Part shown: piece after piece, positions 41,060-49,533 of the stretch | How the letters are laid out: each line of letters begins with the position of its first letter | How positions within the stretch are numbered: the stretch's first letter is position 1 | Source of the DNA: Hymenobacter duratus | GTDB taxonomy: Bacteria > Bacteroidota > Bacteroidia > Cytophagales > Hymenobacteraceae | NCBI RefSeq assembly: GCF_014698995.1 | Contig: NZ_JACWZZ010000001.1 | Span: 1,446,501-1,510,500, forward strand | Direction of reading: 5' to 3' | Length of the DNA stretch: 64,000 nucleotides | Position numbers and translations under genes: made by a program | Notes under the pieces: generated by a model | Told to the model about the DNA's origin: nothing | The model's database searches: none | The model's input: the letters and a program-made list of their open reading frames with translations, nothing else

Positions 41060-42691
41060 GTGGCCTGTACTTCCTGCTCCTCCGGCGGCGGCTGCTCTAC
41101 CACAACTGCCACGGGCTGCGGCTCGAAAGGCAGCTGTAGCAGCGGCTGTACGCGACTTAATGTATTCGACTGGCTCCAGGATCTGGACACACCCAGTGAC
41201 TTCAAAGGATTTGACCTTGTTGAAATCCGCTTTAAGGGCGGCCGCAAGGATTTTTACCGCAATGCCAGCCACCTCCCGCTCATCACCGGCGACGCCGTGG
41301 TGATTGAGGCCGGTGGCAACGGCTGGCATTTGGGCCACGTTTCGCTGAAAGGCGAGCTGGTGCGCCTGCAGATGAAGAAAAAGAAAGTGCCCACCGACTC
41401 CAAAGACATCCGCAATATTCTGCGAGTGGCTACCGAGCAGGACGTAGAGCGCTGGAATGCCGTTCGTGACCTGGAAACGGGCACCATGTTCCGGGCCCGC
41501 ACCGTGGTGGATGAACTGCGCCTGAAAATGAAGCTCTCTGATGTAGAGTATCAGGCGGACCGCACCCGCGCTACGTTCTTCTACTCCGCCGAAGACCGGG
41601 TAGACTTCCGGGACCTGATTAAGCGCCTCGCCGATGAGTTTCGGGTGCGCGTGGAGATGCGCCAGATTTCGTTGCGCCACGAAGCCGGCCGCCTGGGCGG
41701 TATTGGGGTGTGCGGGCGCGAGCTGTGCTGCTCCACCTGGCTCACCGACTTCAAGAGCGTGAGCACCACGGCCGCACGCTACCAGAATCTGAGCCTTAAC
41801 CCCGCCAAGCTGTCCGGCCAGTGTGGGCGCCTTAAGTGCTGCCTCAACTATGAGCTGGATACGTACCTCGATGCCCTAAAAGACATTCCGCAGGTACAGC
41901 GCCCTCTCGTAACCGAGAAGGGGGAGTACGTACTGCAGAAAACCGATATTTTCCGCCGGAAGATGTGGTTTGCCATTCGTGGCGACAATAACTGGGTGGT
42001 GCTGCCCACTGAGCGAGTGCGCGAAGTGCAGGAGATGAACCGGCGGGGCGAGAAAGTGGATACGCTGCTGGTGGCTGTGAGGGAAGAGGAGAAAGCGCCT
42101 GATGTAACGGCCATTGTGGAAGGCTCATTGGAGCGCCTCGATGATAAGATAAAAGCCGGCAAGCGTGCCAAACGGCCTAAAAAGAGAACCAAGGGAGATG
42201 CTTCCACCGACGAGCAGCCCAGCGCACCGCGTGGTGGTACCTCGGGCCGCACCGCTACTCCACGGGCTGCTTCCTCGGCCGCAGCCGAAGGTGAAGCCTT
42301 CGATAAGCCAGTGTTGGAAGGCACTGGTGCTGGCGAAGAAGCCCGCCGGCCCAGAGGGGCAGCTGCCCGTCCGCTGAACCGCCGCAACAACCGAAACCGC
42401 TCTGCTAACGCCTCAGAAGGTGGTCCCCGCCAAGAAGGAGGCCGTGGTGAAGGCCGCTCAGCAGAGGGCCGCCGCAATAGCCCCGAAGGTGGGGCGGAGC
42501 CACGCGCCGGCCGCGCCGGCAATGAGCGGCGTGGTGCCCGTGGAGGTTCCGGAGAAGCGGGCAACCGCCCGGCTCCGCCGGAGGGGGGTACCCCCAATCC
42601 GGCTCGTGAGGGTGGCCGTAGCCGCCGTGGTGGGCGCCGTCCCGAAGGAGGCGCTTCTGGTAGTTCACCTGCTGCTCCGTCTGCTTCCTAA
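41060..42691 (+). CDS. ricT: PSP1-domain protein RicT with a long Arg/Gly-rich C-terminal tail
   Basis: 543 residues from GTG 41060, chosen because it restores the family N-terminus ACTSCSSGGGCS. That cysteine-rich head (about seven Cys in the first 30 residues) likely binds an Fe-S cluster, as in the Ric complex. The PSP1 domain (about 35-290) has VEIRFKGGRKDFYRN, then GVCGRELCCSTWL and GQCGRLKCCLNYE. In Bacillus RicT acts with RicA/RicF in RNA processing and competence. Residues about 375-543 are disordered and rich in Arg, Gly, Glu and Pro (RRPRGAAARPLNRRNNRNRS). This could bind RNA. gldH follows after 23 bases. Confidence 0.9.
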   Translation: MACTSCSSGGGCSTTTATGCGSKGSCSSGCTRLNVFDWLQDLDTPSDFKGFDLVEIRFKGGRKDFYRNASHLPLITGDAVVIEAGGNGWHLGHVSLKGELVRLQMKKKKVPTDSKDIRNILRVATEQDVERWNAVRDLETGTMFRARTVVDELRLKMKLSDVEYQADRTRATFFYSAEDRVDFRDLIKRLADEFRVRVEMRQISLRHEAGRLGGIGVCGRELCCSTWLTDFKSVSTTAARYQNLSLNPAKLSGQCGRLKCCLNYELDTYLDALKDIPQVQRPLVTEKGEYVLQKTDIFRRKMWFAIRGDNNWVVLPTERVREVQEMNRRGEKVDTLLVAVREEEKAPDVTAIVEGSLERLDDKIKAGKRAKRPKKRTKGDASTDEQPSAPRGGTSGRTATPRAASSAAAEGEAFDKPVLEGTGAGEEARRPRGAAARPLNRRNNRNRSANASEGGPRQEGGRGEGRSAEGRRNSPEGGAEPRAGRAGNERRGARGGSGEAGNRPAPPEGGTPNPAREGGRSRRGGRRPEGGASGSSPAAPSAS

Positions 42692-42714
42692 CGCTGCCTG
42701 ATCCTAGCTATTCT

Positions 42715-43206
42715 ATGCTCAAACTGTTTCGTCTGTTGCCGCTGCTGCTTGTGGCCGCTGTGCTTACCGCCTGCGACCAGGACCAGGTATATGAGAAGAA
42801 CGTCGATTTCGACGGCTACACATGGTCAGTACGGCAAAAACCGGCCTTCACCTTCGACATTGCGGATACCACCCAGCTCTATGATGTGTACTTCAACGTG
42901 CGCAACGCTTCGGCTTACGGCTACTACAATCTGTATCTGAAGCACACGCTGACGGACCCGGCCGGCAAGCCCGTGTCGCAGCTGCTGCACCAGATGCTGC
43001 TCATGGACCCGCAAACCGGCGAACCGCGCGGCAGTGGCACCGGCGACATCTACGACCACCAGTTTCTTGCGCTGCCCAGTCAGAAATTCCACCAGACCGG
43101 CACCTACAAAATTGTGCTGGAGCAGTACATGCGGCAAAACCAACTGCCAGGGCTTATGGCGGTAGGAGTGCGCGTGGCCCAGGCACGCCCGGCTCAGGGT
43201 AAATAA
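42715..43206 (+). CDS. gldH: Gliding motility lipoprotein GldH
   Basis: 163 residues. A lipoprotein signal ends at Cys20 (LVAAVLTACDQD). Family features include DFDGYTWSVRQKPAFTFDIADTTQLYDVYFNVRNASAYGYYNLYL and the LLHQMLLMDPQTGEPRGSGTGDIYDHQF segment, ending in QNQLPGLMAVGVRV. GldH is needed for gliding and associated T9SS function in Flavobacterium. Presence alone does not show that this organism glides. It is cotranscribed with ricT (23-base gap) and ends at an intrinsic terminator. Confidence 0.93.
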   Translation: MLKLFRLLPLLLVAAVLTACDQDQVYEKNVDFDGYTWSVRQKPAFTFDIADTTQLYDVYFNVRNASAYGYYNLYLKHTLTDPAGKPVSQLLHQMLLMDPQTGEPRGSGTGDIYDHQFLALPSQKFHQTGTYKIVLEQYMRQNQLPGLMAVGVRVAQARPAQGK

Positions 43207-43225
43207 ATTTCCTTTCTGATTATAG

Positions 43226-43264
43226 AAAAGCCCCGTCAGCAACCATGCCGGCGGGGCTTTTTGC
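43226..43264 (+). terminator. Terminator of the ricT-gldH operon
   Basis: AAAAGCCCCG (43226-43235) pairs with CGGGGCTTTT (43252-43261) followed by more T. Confidence 0.8.
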
Positions 43265-43357
43265 GTACAGTTCGGCTGTGAGAAAGTAGCGAAACAGCTG
43301 AAATCAGGATGCTACTGCACAAGGCCGAAGCATCAGGCAAGGCCGGACAACTGCGGC

Positions 43358-43558
43358 TTACAGCGCGGCAATGCGCTCAACGTTCACCGCGTTCAGCCCT
43401 TTTTTGCCCTCAATCACCTCAAACGAAACCCGGTCATTTTCGCGGATTTCGTGAATCAAACCTGTTTGGTGTACAAAAATATCCTGGTTGTTTTCGTCCT
43501 GGATGATAAAACCGAAGCCCTTCGATTCGTTGAAGAACTTTACTTTGCCCGTTTTCAT
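43358..43558 (-). CDS. Cold shock-like RNA/DNA-binding protein
   Basis: 66-residue single cold-shock domain. The RNP1 motif KGFGFI (about 13-18) and the RNP2 motif DIFVH (about 26-30) are intact. The start MKTGKVKFFNESKGFGFI is standard. Such proteins melt RNA secondary structure and bind single-stranded nucleic acid. A -7-like TAGATTTA lies upstream on the minus strand (about 43603-43610). It is divergent from the Gly/Tyr-rich protein gene, 270 bases away. Confidence 0.95.
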   Translation of the reverse strand: MKTGKVKFFNESKGFGFIIQDENNQDIFVHQTGLIHEIRENDRVSFEVIEGKKGLNAVNVERIAAL

Positions 43559-43828
43559 AGGAGAACTGGTGTTGTAGTGGAAATGTAGAAAGACGCTGGT
43601 AAATCTAAGGGGCTATTTCGAATAATCGACGTGCCTGGCCCGGAAAGTAGCTGCGGACGGGGCCGCAGCAAGGGGCGCCTGATATTCTGGTAATCAAGTG
43701 AGTAAGCTGGGGTACTAACTCAGGGAATGCGGGTAGAATACAAGGCGCCAAAAGAACAATGCAGGAAAACCACGCGTATAGTTTGGCTCCTGATGAGTTC
43801 TTTTTCTCACCCCAACCTTCAAATTCCC

Positions 43829-45397
43829 ATGGCAAACGAAGAAAAAAACCAACAGAATGCGGCCGGTCTGCAAAACGGCGGCACCACGTCTAATCCGATG
43901 AATTCCGGGCAGAATCAGCCATCGTCGGCGGCCGGTACCAGTGGAAACCCGGGTCCATCATCTCGGAAAAATCAGCCGGCCTCTCCCGGCTCTACTGATG
44001 GCGTTACCGGTTCTGCTTCCTCCAGCACGTCATTGGCTGCTTCGGAAACAAGTGCCGGGCAAGGCGGCATCAGAGCGAAAACGCCAGCCGGCTCCTCTAA
44101 AGCTCCGACCAGCAAATCTTCTTCCCGGAGCAGCAATGCCGCTTCGGCCGGCTCCAAAACGGGTGCCAAGAAAGACGCCCCGGCAACCGGCCAACAGGCG
44201 GGCAACAGCGCTTCGGCAGTGGGCAGCAAAGGCTCCAACTACGATACCAGCAGCACGCAGGCCAGCTACCAGGATCCTGACCGCCGCGAAAACCAAAGCA
44301 GCGGCGCCAGCCGTGGCGAGTTCGGGAGCCACGGCCCAGGCAACACCCAGGGCGGCTACGGCAATCAGTACCGGGAAACCAACGACTACAACCGCAGCGG
44401 CTACTACAACGACGACCGGGGCTACGGCGGCCACACCGGCCCCAACCAAAACTCTTACCGCGAATATGATGGCCGCGGCAGCTACAACCAAGGCGTTCAG
44501 TACGGCCAGGACGGAGGATACGGCGCGCAGAACTATGGCCGCCAGCAGGACGACTACGGCCAGCAAGAGGATTGGCAGGGCGGATACGGCCAGCGCAACC
44601 AAGGCGGCTATGAGCCGCGCGGCTCCTTTGGTCCGCAGGACCGCGGCGGCCGATATCAGGACGACTACCGGCAGCCCCGCAACGAAAACTGGGGCAGCCA
44701 CGACCGGGGTAGCAGCGGCGGTGGATATGGCCAGAACCGCTACCAGGACCGTGACCGTAACGAGGAGTACGGCCAACGAAATCAGGGCCGTTCTGACTAT
44801 TCGCCCAACGACAATGGCTCAGGCTACGGCCGGGGCCAGGGCTACAGCAACGACTATGGCAACTCGTCGGGGGGCAGCAACTATGGCAATGGCTACCGGG
44901 ACCGTGGCAACTATGGTGGGCAGGGCCGCAACCAGAACGAGGATTCCCGCTCTTCGCGCGGCGGCTACGATGACCAAGGCTACTCCGACCAGAGCAACTA
45001 CAGGGGCCAGCGCGACTCCTATGGTTCTCAGGAGCGCGGCTACGGCCGAAACGAAGGCCGCCGCAACGACGACAACCGCATGACGGGCGGCCCGCAGACA
45101 GGACGTGGGCAGGGTGGCTGGGGCAACTCTGGCGCACCCGACAACCGCAACGGCTACATAGGCGGTAGCTACGGCGGCAATTCCAGCCAGGGCTATGGCT
45201 CACGTGGGGGCTCCTACAACGACGAATACGATTCTTCGGACCGCAACAGCCGGACCGGCTCGCCTTCCCGCGGCGACTATGACCGCCACGACCAGAGCCG
45301 CAACTACGGGCAGGACCGCCGCAGCCAGTACCGCAACGAAGACGATACCGATTATGGCTCTGCACCACGCCGCAACCGTGGCCGCGACGATGAGTAA
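43829..45397 (+). CDS. Large Gly/Tyr/Arg/Gln/Asn-rich disordered protein (prion-like composition)
   Basis: 522 residues from ATG 43829 (MANEEKNQQNAAGLQ). I recognise no domain. Residues 1-150 are rich in Ser, Gly, Ala, Asn, Gln and Lys. Residues about 150-522 are built from short motifs such as GYGQ, NYGR, DRGGRYQ, YGQRNQG and SGGSNYGNGYRDRGNYGG, with Tyr and Arg spaced regularly. There is no signal peptide or membrane helix. The composition resembles eukaryotic RNA-binding condensate proteins. Similar desert-like frames on the other strand are shadows of this repetitive GC-rich coding. The neighbours (csp divergent, ricT 1.1 kb away) suggest a role with RNA, which is inference. Confidence 0.75.
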   Translation: MANEEKNQQNAAGLQNGGTTSNPMNSGQNQPSSAAGTSGNPGPSSRKNQPASPGSTDGVTGSASSSTSLAASETSAGQGGIRAKTPAGSSKAPTSKSSSRSSNAASAGSKTGAKKDAPATGQQAGNSASAVGSKGSNYDTSSTQASYQDPDRRENQSSGASRGEFGSHGPGNTQGGYGNQYRETNDYNRSGYYNDDRGYGGHTGPNQNSYREYDGRGSYNQGVQYGQDGGYGAQNYGRQQDDYGQQEDWQGGYGQRNQGGYEPRGSFGPQDRGGRYQDDYRQPRNENWGSHDRGSSGGGYGQNRYQDRDRNEEYGQRNQGRSDYSPNDNGSGYGRGQGYSNDYGNSSGGSNYGNGYRDRGNYGGQGRNQNEDSRSSRGGYDDQGYSDQSNYRGQRDSYGSQERGYGRNEGRRNDDNRMTGGPQTGRGQGGWGNSGAPDNRNGYIGGSYGGNSSQGYGSRGGSYNDEYDSSDRNSRTGSPSRGDYDRHDQSRNYGQDRRSQYRNEDDTDYGSAPRRNRGRDDE

Positions 45398-45429
45398 GCA
45401 TCATGCATAGTTGATGCGTAAGTAGCCAG

Positions 45430-45461
45430 AAAAGGCCTCCATAATTCTGTGGAGGCCTTTT
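45430..45461. terminator. Bidirectional terminator after the Gly/Tyr-rich gene
   Basis: Perfect 12-bp stem AAAAGGCCTCCA (45430-45441) / TGGAGGCCTTTT (45450-45461). Confidence 0.8.
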
Positions 45462-45480
45462 ACGTGCTTAGCCGAATGCG

Positions 45481-46350
45481 TTACCGGACTTTCTTTTTGG
45501 CGAGGTAGATGCGGCCCTTCTCGTTGCTGACTACAAAGTCAGTACTGTTAATGAACGTCAGGGCTTCTGCCTGGCCGGTAGTAGCCAGCGGCAGGCAGCT
45601 TTTGGGTCCATCGAAGAGCCGATGGCCGGGCTGGCGCTCCAGCAGGTATATATGGCCATAGCCCAGCAACGCCACGGTGCGGCCATCGGGGCTGATGTCG
45701 GCGGCAGTAACCCAGGTATTAATACGAATACTGTCCAGGAGCGTGGCGACATGGTAGCCGGGCCGGGCCGGTAGGGCGTACATTTTCACGTAGTGGCCTT
45801 TGCCGCGGTTCTTCGAGAACAGGTATAGGCTGTCCTGCCGGTAAAAGAAAGCTTCGCAGTCGAAGTTGCGGGCTGTTTTCCGTGGCGGAAACCGCCGCTG
45901 GTCGGAGTAGCGGAAACGGATGGTATCTATCTGGCGCAGGTCGGGGCCGCTGAGGCGGTAAATGCACAGATTGCGGCGCTTATTCTGGTTGTTGCCAAAG
46001 TCGCCGATGTACAGGCGTCCTTCGTCGTCGCGCGCCAGGTCTTCCCAATCGATATTGACGAGTGGAGCCAGGTTTCTCGTCTGCAGCACGTCGCCCTGGG
46101 GCGTGATTTTGTAGAGGGAGGCCGTGCTACCCCCGTCGCCATGCGTCCACAGGTCGCCGTGCGCATCCGCCAGCGCGAAGCCGGAGCTTTCCACCACCAG
46201 GTTTTTGGGCAGTTTTCCCGTCTGCGTTACGGTATACTGTTCGGCTACGTGCGTAAAATCACCTCTCTCGCCGCTGTGGCCGCAGCCACAAATCACCGAT
46301 TGAAGAAAAACGAAAACCGGGAACAGCTTGTCGCGCAGCAAAAACAGCAT
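45481..46350 (-). CDS. Exported beta-propeller protein, probable lipoprotein
   Basis: 289 residues. It opens with a signal-like core (LFPVFVFLQSVICGC) and Cys at 21 and 23, giving a possible lipobox. The body has the SdiA-regulated/teneurin-like pattern: ESSGFALADAHGDLWTHGDGGSTASLYKITPQG, then NIDWEDLARDDEGRLYIGDFGNNQNKRRNLCIYRL, and DCEAFFYRQDSLYLFSKNRG. This DWEDL-IGDFGNN block is common in Bacteroidota propeller proteins of unknown function. It is convergent with the Gly/Tyr-rich gene. Confidence 0.75.
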   Translation of the reverse strand: MLFLLRDKLFPVFVFLQSVICGCGHSGERGDFTHVAEQYTVTQTGKLPKNLVVESSGFALADAHGDLWTHGDGGSTASLYKITPQGDVLQTRNLAPLVNIDWEDLARDDEGRLYIGDFGNNQNKRRNLCIYRLSGPDLRQIDTIRFRYSDQRRFPPRKTARNFDCEAFFYRQDSLYLFSKNRGKGHYVKMYALPARPGYHVATLLDSIRINTWVTAADISPDGRTVALLGYGHIYLLERQPGHRLFDGPKSCLPLATTGQAEALTFINSTDFVVSNEKGRIYLAKKKVR

Positions 46351-46517
46351 AAGGAGGCAGGTTGATTCCTCGTATAACGCCTCCCCGCCCAGATGGTTAG
46401 TCCAAGCGCCTGCTGGCCTCGCTTGGCAGGCCGCAACGGTTCAGCACGCAATACCGCGTCGCCCGGCGGCTGGTGCCCGTCCGCTTCCATTCAGGCACGC
46501 ACGTTACTTCGCGTTAC

Positions 46518-47579
46518 TTACCGGATCAGCAGGTAGGGCAGCAGCTTTTCGTACGTCGCCTCATCCAGAATCCGGATCTGGCGTAGGTCGGTGGGCTGGC
46601 GGAAAGGGCCGTGCTGCTGGCGGAACGATACCAGCACGCGGGCCAGCCGCTTGCCCACATAAGGGTGCGCCTGCAACTCCTCAAACGACGCCCCATTGAC
46701 GTCTACGCCGGCCGGTTCAAAACCGGCGCGCACGAAAGTGTACTTGCGGAGGCTATCCACCAGGTCCGGCGCGTCGCGGAGGCTGTACAGCTCGGCCAGC
46801 TGCCCTGGGCTGCGGAAGCCGCCCAGGCGCTGCCGGTATTTCACCACCCGCGCCGACAGCCCGCGCCCGATGCCCCGAATCTGCATTAGTTGGGTGGTAT
46901 CGGCCGTATTCAGGTCGAAGGGCTGCAGGTTGCGCGGCTTGCGCTGGTATTGGGTGGCGGGCCTGGCTCCCTCAAACGGTCTGGTGGCAAAGCGGCCGGT
47001 ACTACCGTCAGCGGCGCGGCTTCCGTAGGTGCGCGGCTCCCGTGCCGGCAGCTGCTCAGGTAGCTGGATGTAGGGTGCCAGCCGCGCATACGTGGTGTCC
47101 GACAGCCCGTAGGCCCTGCGCAGCTGCTCTTTGGCCCGAAAGCCACCTACCGCCTCCCGGTACTTTACCAGCCGCTCGCCCAGCCATGCCGGCAGCCCAC
47201 GCGCCTGCCAGTCAGTTGCCGAAAAACGGTTGGGGTCGAAGGGAGCCAGGGGCACCTGTGCTACCGTGGCGCGGGCTGCATAGGTGCGTTTGGGGTAGCG
47301 GCTGTTGCGGGTATAGGTCGGGCGCGGCTGGCGCCGTGCTGCCAGCTCAGTAGCCCACGCATCAAGCTGTTGCCGGTCGGGGGCAGGATTGTAGGCGGGC
47401 AGATGCGGGCGCAGCAGCTGTGGGGCAAAAAGCAGCAGCACCAGCAGCGCCAGCAGCACAACGAAACCGGAGGTTTCGCGGCGCGAAAAACCAAAAAACC
47501 GGCGCCGGGTCGCTCGGAAAGACGCCCAGAGGCCGGCCGGCTTGGCAGTAGCCCTGGCAGGTCGGATAGGAGTTGGCAT
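46518..47579 (-). CDS. Membrane-anchored helix-hairpin-helix protein (ComEA-like repeats)
   Basis: 353 residues. A basic N-terminus is followed by one TM helix (SGFVVLLALLVLLLFAPQLL, about 38-57). Three helix-hairpin-helix modules follow: DWQARGLPAWLGERLVKYREAVGGFR; DLNTADTTQLMQIRGIGRGLSARVVKYRQRLGGFRSPGQLAEL; and DVNGASFEELQAHPYVGKRLARVLVSFRQQHGPFRQPTDL. The repeated LNTAD/VNGAS start and GIGxxLAxxVVxYRxxxGGF core match ComEA DNA-binding domains. It could bind DNA at the membrane, but no transformation genes are adjacent. Confidence 0.8.
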   Translation of the reverse strand: MPTPIRPARATAKPAGLWASFRATRRRFFGFSRRETSGFVVLLALLVLLLFAPQLLRPHLPAYNPAPDRQQLDAWATELAARRQPRPTYTRNSRYPKRTYAARATVAQVPLAPFDPNRFSATDWQARGLPAWLGERLVKYREAVGGFRAKEQLRRAYGLSDTTYARLAPYIQLPEQLPAREPRTYGSRAADGSTGRFATRPFEGARPATQYQRKPRNLQPFDLNTADTTQLMQIRGIGRGLSARVVKYRQRLGGFRSPGQLAELYSLRDAPDLVDSLRKYTFVRAGFEPAGVDVNGASFEELQAHPYVGKRLARVLVSFRQQHGPFRQPTDLRQIRILDEATYEKLLPYLLIR

Positions 47580-48106
47580 AGTCAGAAGCCAAAATAATTA
47601 CAGCAGATAACACGGGTAGCGGAGGCAGTATAGCAGAAATAGTTGATAAGCAAAAGGCCGCCCTTGGGCAGAACGCCACTGCGGGCCACGGCCACCTGCC
47701 GCAGCCACGTTTTATGCTGAGCGGGTAGCCAGAAAATAACAGCACAGGCTGCCGGCGTTGCCGGATTTTTCCTGCCCGGCTACCTGCACTGTGTAGGTGC
47801 CGGAGTCCGGTATCCACTCGCCGGCCAGCGGGTGCACCGGTCGGTCGGCATCGTAGGGGGCACTGCGGGGCGGGCCCGGACATAGCGAGCGGCGCACTAT
47901 TTTCGCGGGGGCCGAATCCGGACCGGGTAGCCCTCCGAAACGCGGTAGGAACGAAGCAAAGGGCCGAAAACGCGAATCGGAGCCTGTGACTACGGGCTCA
48001 CAAATCAGATGAATCTTCCGGACCGCTGCCCCCGTAATTGTCGAAGCCGCCGCCGGCCCGTATCATTACGCGCCGTTCGGTACTTATCCTCCCGTCTATT
48101 GTTGCC
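47580..48106. other. Intergenic region with one doubtful short frame
   Basis: About 527 bases with no confident gene. A 61-codon minus frame (47712-47897) contains SGTYTVQVAGQ, which resembles a beta-sandwich end, but has no start signal or family match. It may be a gene remnant. TATTGTTG at 48097-48104 is a weak -7 candidate for the DinB gene. Confidence 0.35.
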
Positions 48107-48688
48107 ATGAGTCAGCCAGTTACCAGCCCAACCGAGTTTTTTGATGGCCTGACCGCCGAGCTGGTCGCCCTGCGTGATGTGACGCAGCAACGCTTTCGGG
48201 CTCTCACCGACGACCAGCTGAACCGCCGCCCCTCGCCCGATAAGTGGAGTGTAGGGCAGTGCCTGGAGCACCTCAATATTGTGGGCGGGCTCTACTTGCC
48301 CACCATCACGCGCAAGCTGAAGCAAGCCCAGGAGCGCGGCAGCAAGCCCGCCAGCACCGTGAAGCACGGCTACATTGGCCGCAAGATGACGGAAGCCCTG
48401 CGTGTCCCGCCTACCCAGAAAGCCATGAAAACGCCCCAGCAGTTTGCCCCCAGCGGCTCACGGCTGCCGCGTACGGTGGTAGAAGTCTTCGGCCGGCAGC
48501 TCGACGAGCTGATCAACCTGCTGGAACAGGCGCGGCACGTCAATGCCAACGCCGTGCGGATTCCCAATCCCATCATCCCGCTGCTTTGGCCTCGCCTTAC
48601 TGATGTTGCCGAGATGATGGTGGTACACATCAAGCGCCACGTTGCGCAGGCCGAACGGGTACTCGATAGCCGGGTGGCAACCAGCTGA
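48107..48688 (+). CDS. DinB-superfamily protein
   Basis: 193 residues from ATG 48107 (MSQPVTSPTEFFDGL). The four-helix DinB-like fold is suggested by the conserved DDQLNRRPSPDKWSVGQCLEHLN, with its His at the metal position. The C-terminal block MMVVHIKRHVAQAERVL supplies the usual later His. Members are metal-binding and some act as thiol-dependent transferases. The substrate here is unknown. An in-frame start at 48038 is rejected because it lacks similarity. It is convergent with the barrel operon and shares its terminator. Confidence 0.8.
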   Translation: MSQPVTSPTEFFDGLTAELVALRDVTQQRFRALTDDQLNRRPSPDKWSVGQCLEHLNIVGGLYLPTITRKLKQAQERGSKPASTVKHGYIGRKMTEALRVPPTQKAMKTPQQFAPSGSRLPRTVVEVFGRQLDELINLLEQARHVNANAVRIPNPIIPLLWPRLTDVAEMMVVHIKRHVAQAERVLDSRVATS

Positions 48689-48712
48689 AACCGATAGAGT
48701 AAAAAACAGGAG

Positions 48713-48759
48713 CAGATAAAAGGCCTGACTTCCACGCTGGAAGTCAGGCCTTTTATCTG
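48713..48759. terminator. Bidirectional terminator between the DinB gene and the barrel operon
   Basis: Perfect 22-bp arms (48713-48734 and 48738-48759) with a 3-base loop and A4/T4 runs within. Confidence 0.88.
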
Positions 48760-48777
48760 ATAGCCGCAAGCGGAAGC

Positions 48778-49491
48778 CTACTTGGTACTGAAGAAGTACG
48801 TCAGCGAGAACTGCGCTGTGCGGTCCTTCAGGCTGCTGTCGTCGTTGTAGTCGTTGTCCGGAAACATATTGGTCAGGCCCAGCGAATAGCCCGCCTGCAC
48901 CTGAAACGGGCCCGCCTTGTAGCCGAGGCCACCGTTCAGGCCGGCGTTGAGAGTCCGGAAGTAAGCCTTATCGTCATTGCCCTCTTCGTTGGCAAACTTC
49001 ACCGTCGCCGTTTCCTTTTCGGAGAAGCTCTCACCATCAATTGAGCCGGATGTTTCGGATTTTACTTTTCCACTCAGCCCGATACCGATGTAAGGACCCG
49101 CAAAAATCTGGAATCCGTTGTCGCCGCCCGTCGTGTACACGAAGTTCAGCGGAATGTCGAGGTAGTTAAGTGCCGCGTCCAGCTTTGACGTTGCCGTATA
49201 GGTAATGCCAGCGTAGGTTCCGCTTTGTGTTTCTTCAATTTTGAAGCCCTTCTGGGAGAAAAGCAGCGACGGTTGAAACGCCACATTGCCGAACTGCGCA
49301 TTGAGGGTTAAGCCAACCTGCGCGCCGATTTTCATTTTCGTGTCAACGTCTTCGCCGCCGTCAAAGTCAGCCTGCACATTGGCCAGGTTCAGGCCCACGC
49401 GCGGACCAATGGTTACCTGGGCTTGCGCAGTGCCGGCAGCGGCTACCAGCAGGGTGGAGGCCAGCAGGCCTTTCAGTAGGGATGATTTCAT
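48778..49491 (-). CDS. Outer membrane beta-barrel (porin-like) protein, paralogue 1
   Basis: 237 residues. A signal peptide (KSSLLKGLLASTLLVAAAGTAQAQ) precedes an eight-strand-type barrel of the Bacteroidota OMP_b-brl family. It has VTIGPRVGLNLANVQADF, VGLTLNAQFGNVAFQPSLLFSQKGF, NYLDIPLNFVYTTGGDNGFQIFAGPYIGIGLSG and the terminal aromatic strand AQFSLTYFF. It shares long stretches with the upstream gene at 49534-50274 and lies 42 bases downstream, so it is a tandem duplicate. It is likely a small ligand-free barrel or porin; the substrate is unknown. Confidence 0.88.
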   Translation of the reverse strand: MKSSLLKGLLASTLLVAAAGTAQAQVTIGPRVGLNLANVQADFDGGEDVDTKMKIGAQVGLTLNAQFGNVAFQPSLLFSQKGFKIEETQSGTYAGITYTATSKLDAALNYLDIPLNFVYTTGGDNGFQIFAGPYIGIGLSGKVKSETSGSIDGESFSEKETATVKFANEEGNDDKAYFRTLNAGLNGGLGYKAGPFQVQAGYSLGLTNMFPDNDYNDDSSLKDRTAQFSLTYFFSTK

Positions 49492-49533
49492 GCGTGTGGA
49501 AATGGGGGATGGGGAAATGAAGTAAAAGGGTCC

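Noticed and set aside
44097-45404. Antisense and alternate-frame proteins over the Gly/Tyr-rich gene
   Set aside because: Low-complexity coding produces open shadows in several frames; only the plus frame from 43829 has a natural N-terminus and a Gly/Tyr/Arg pattern.
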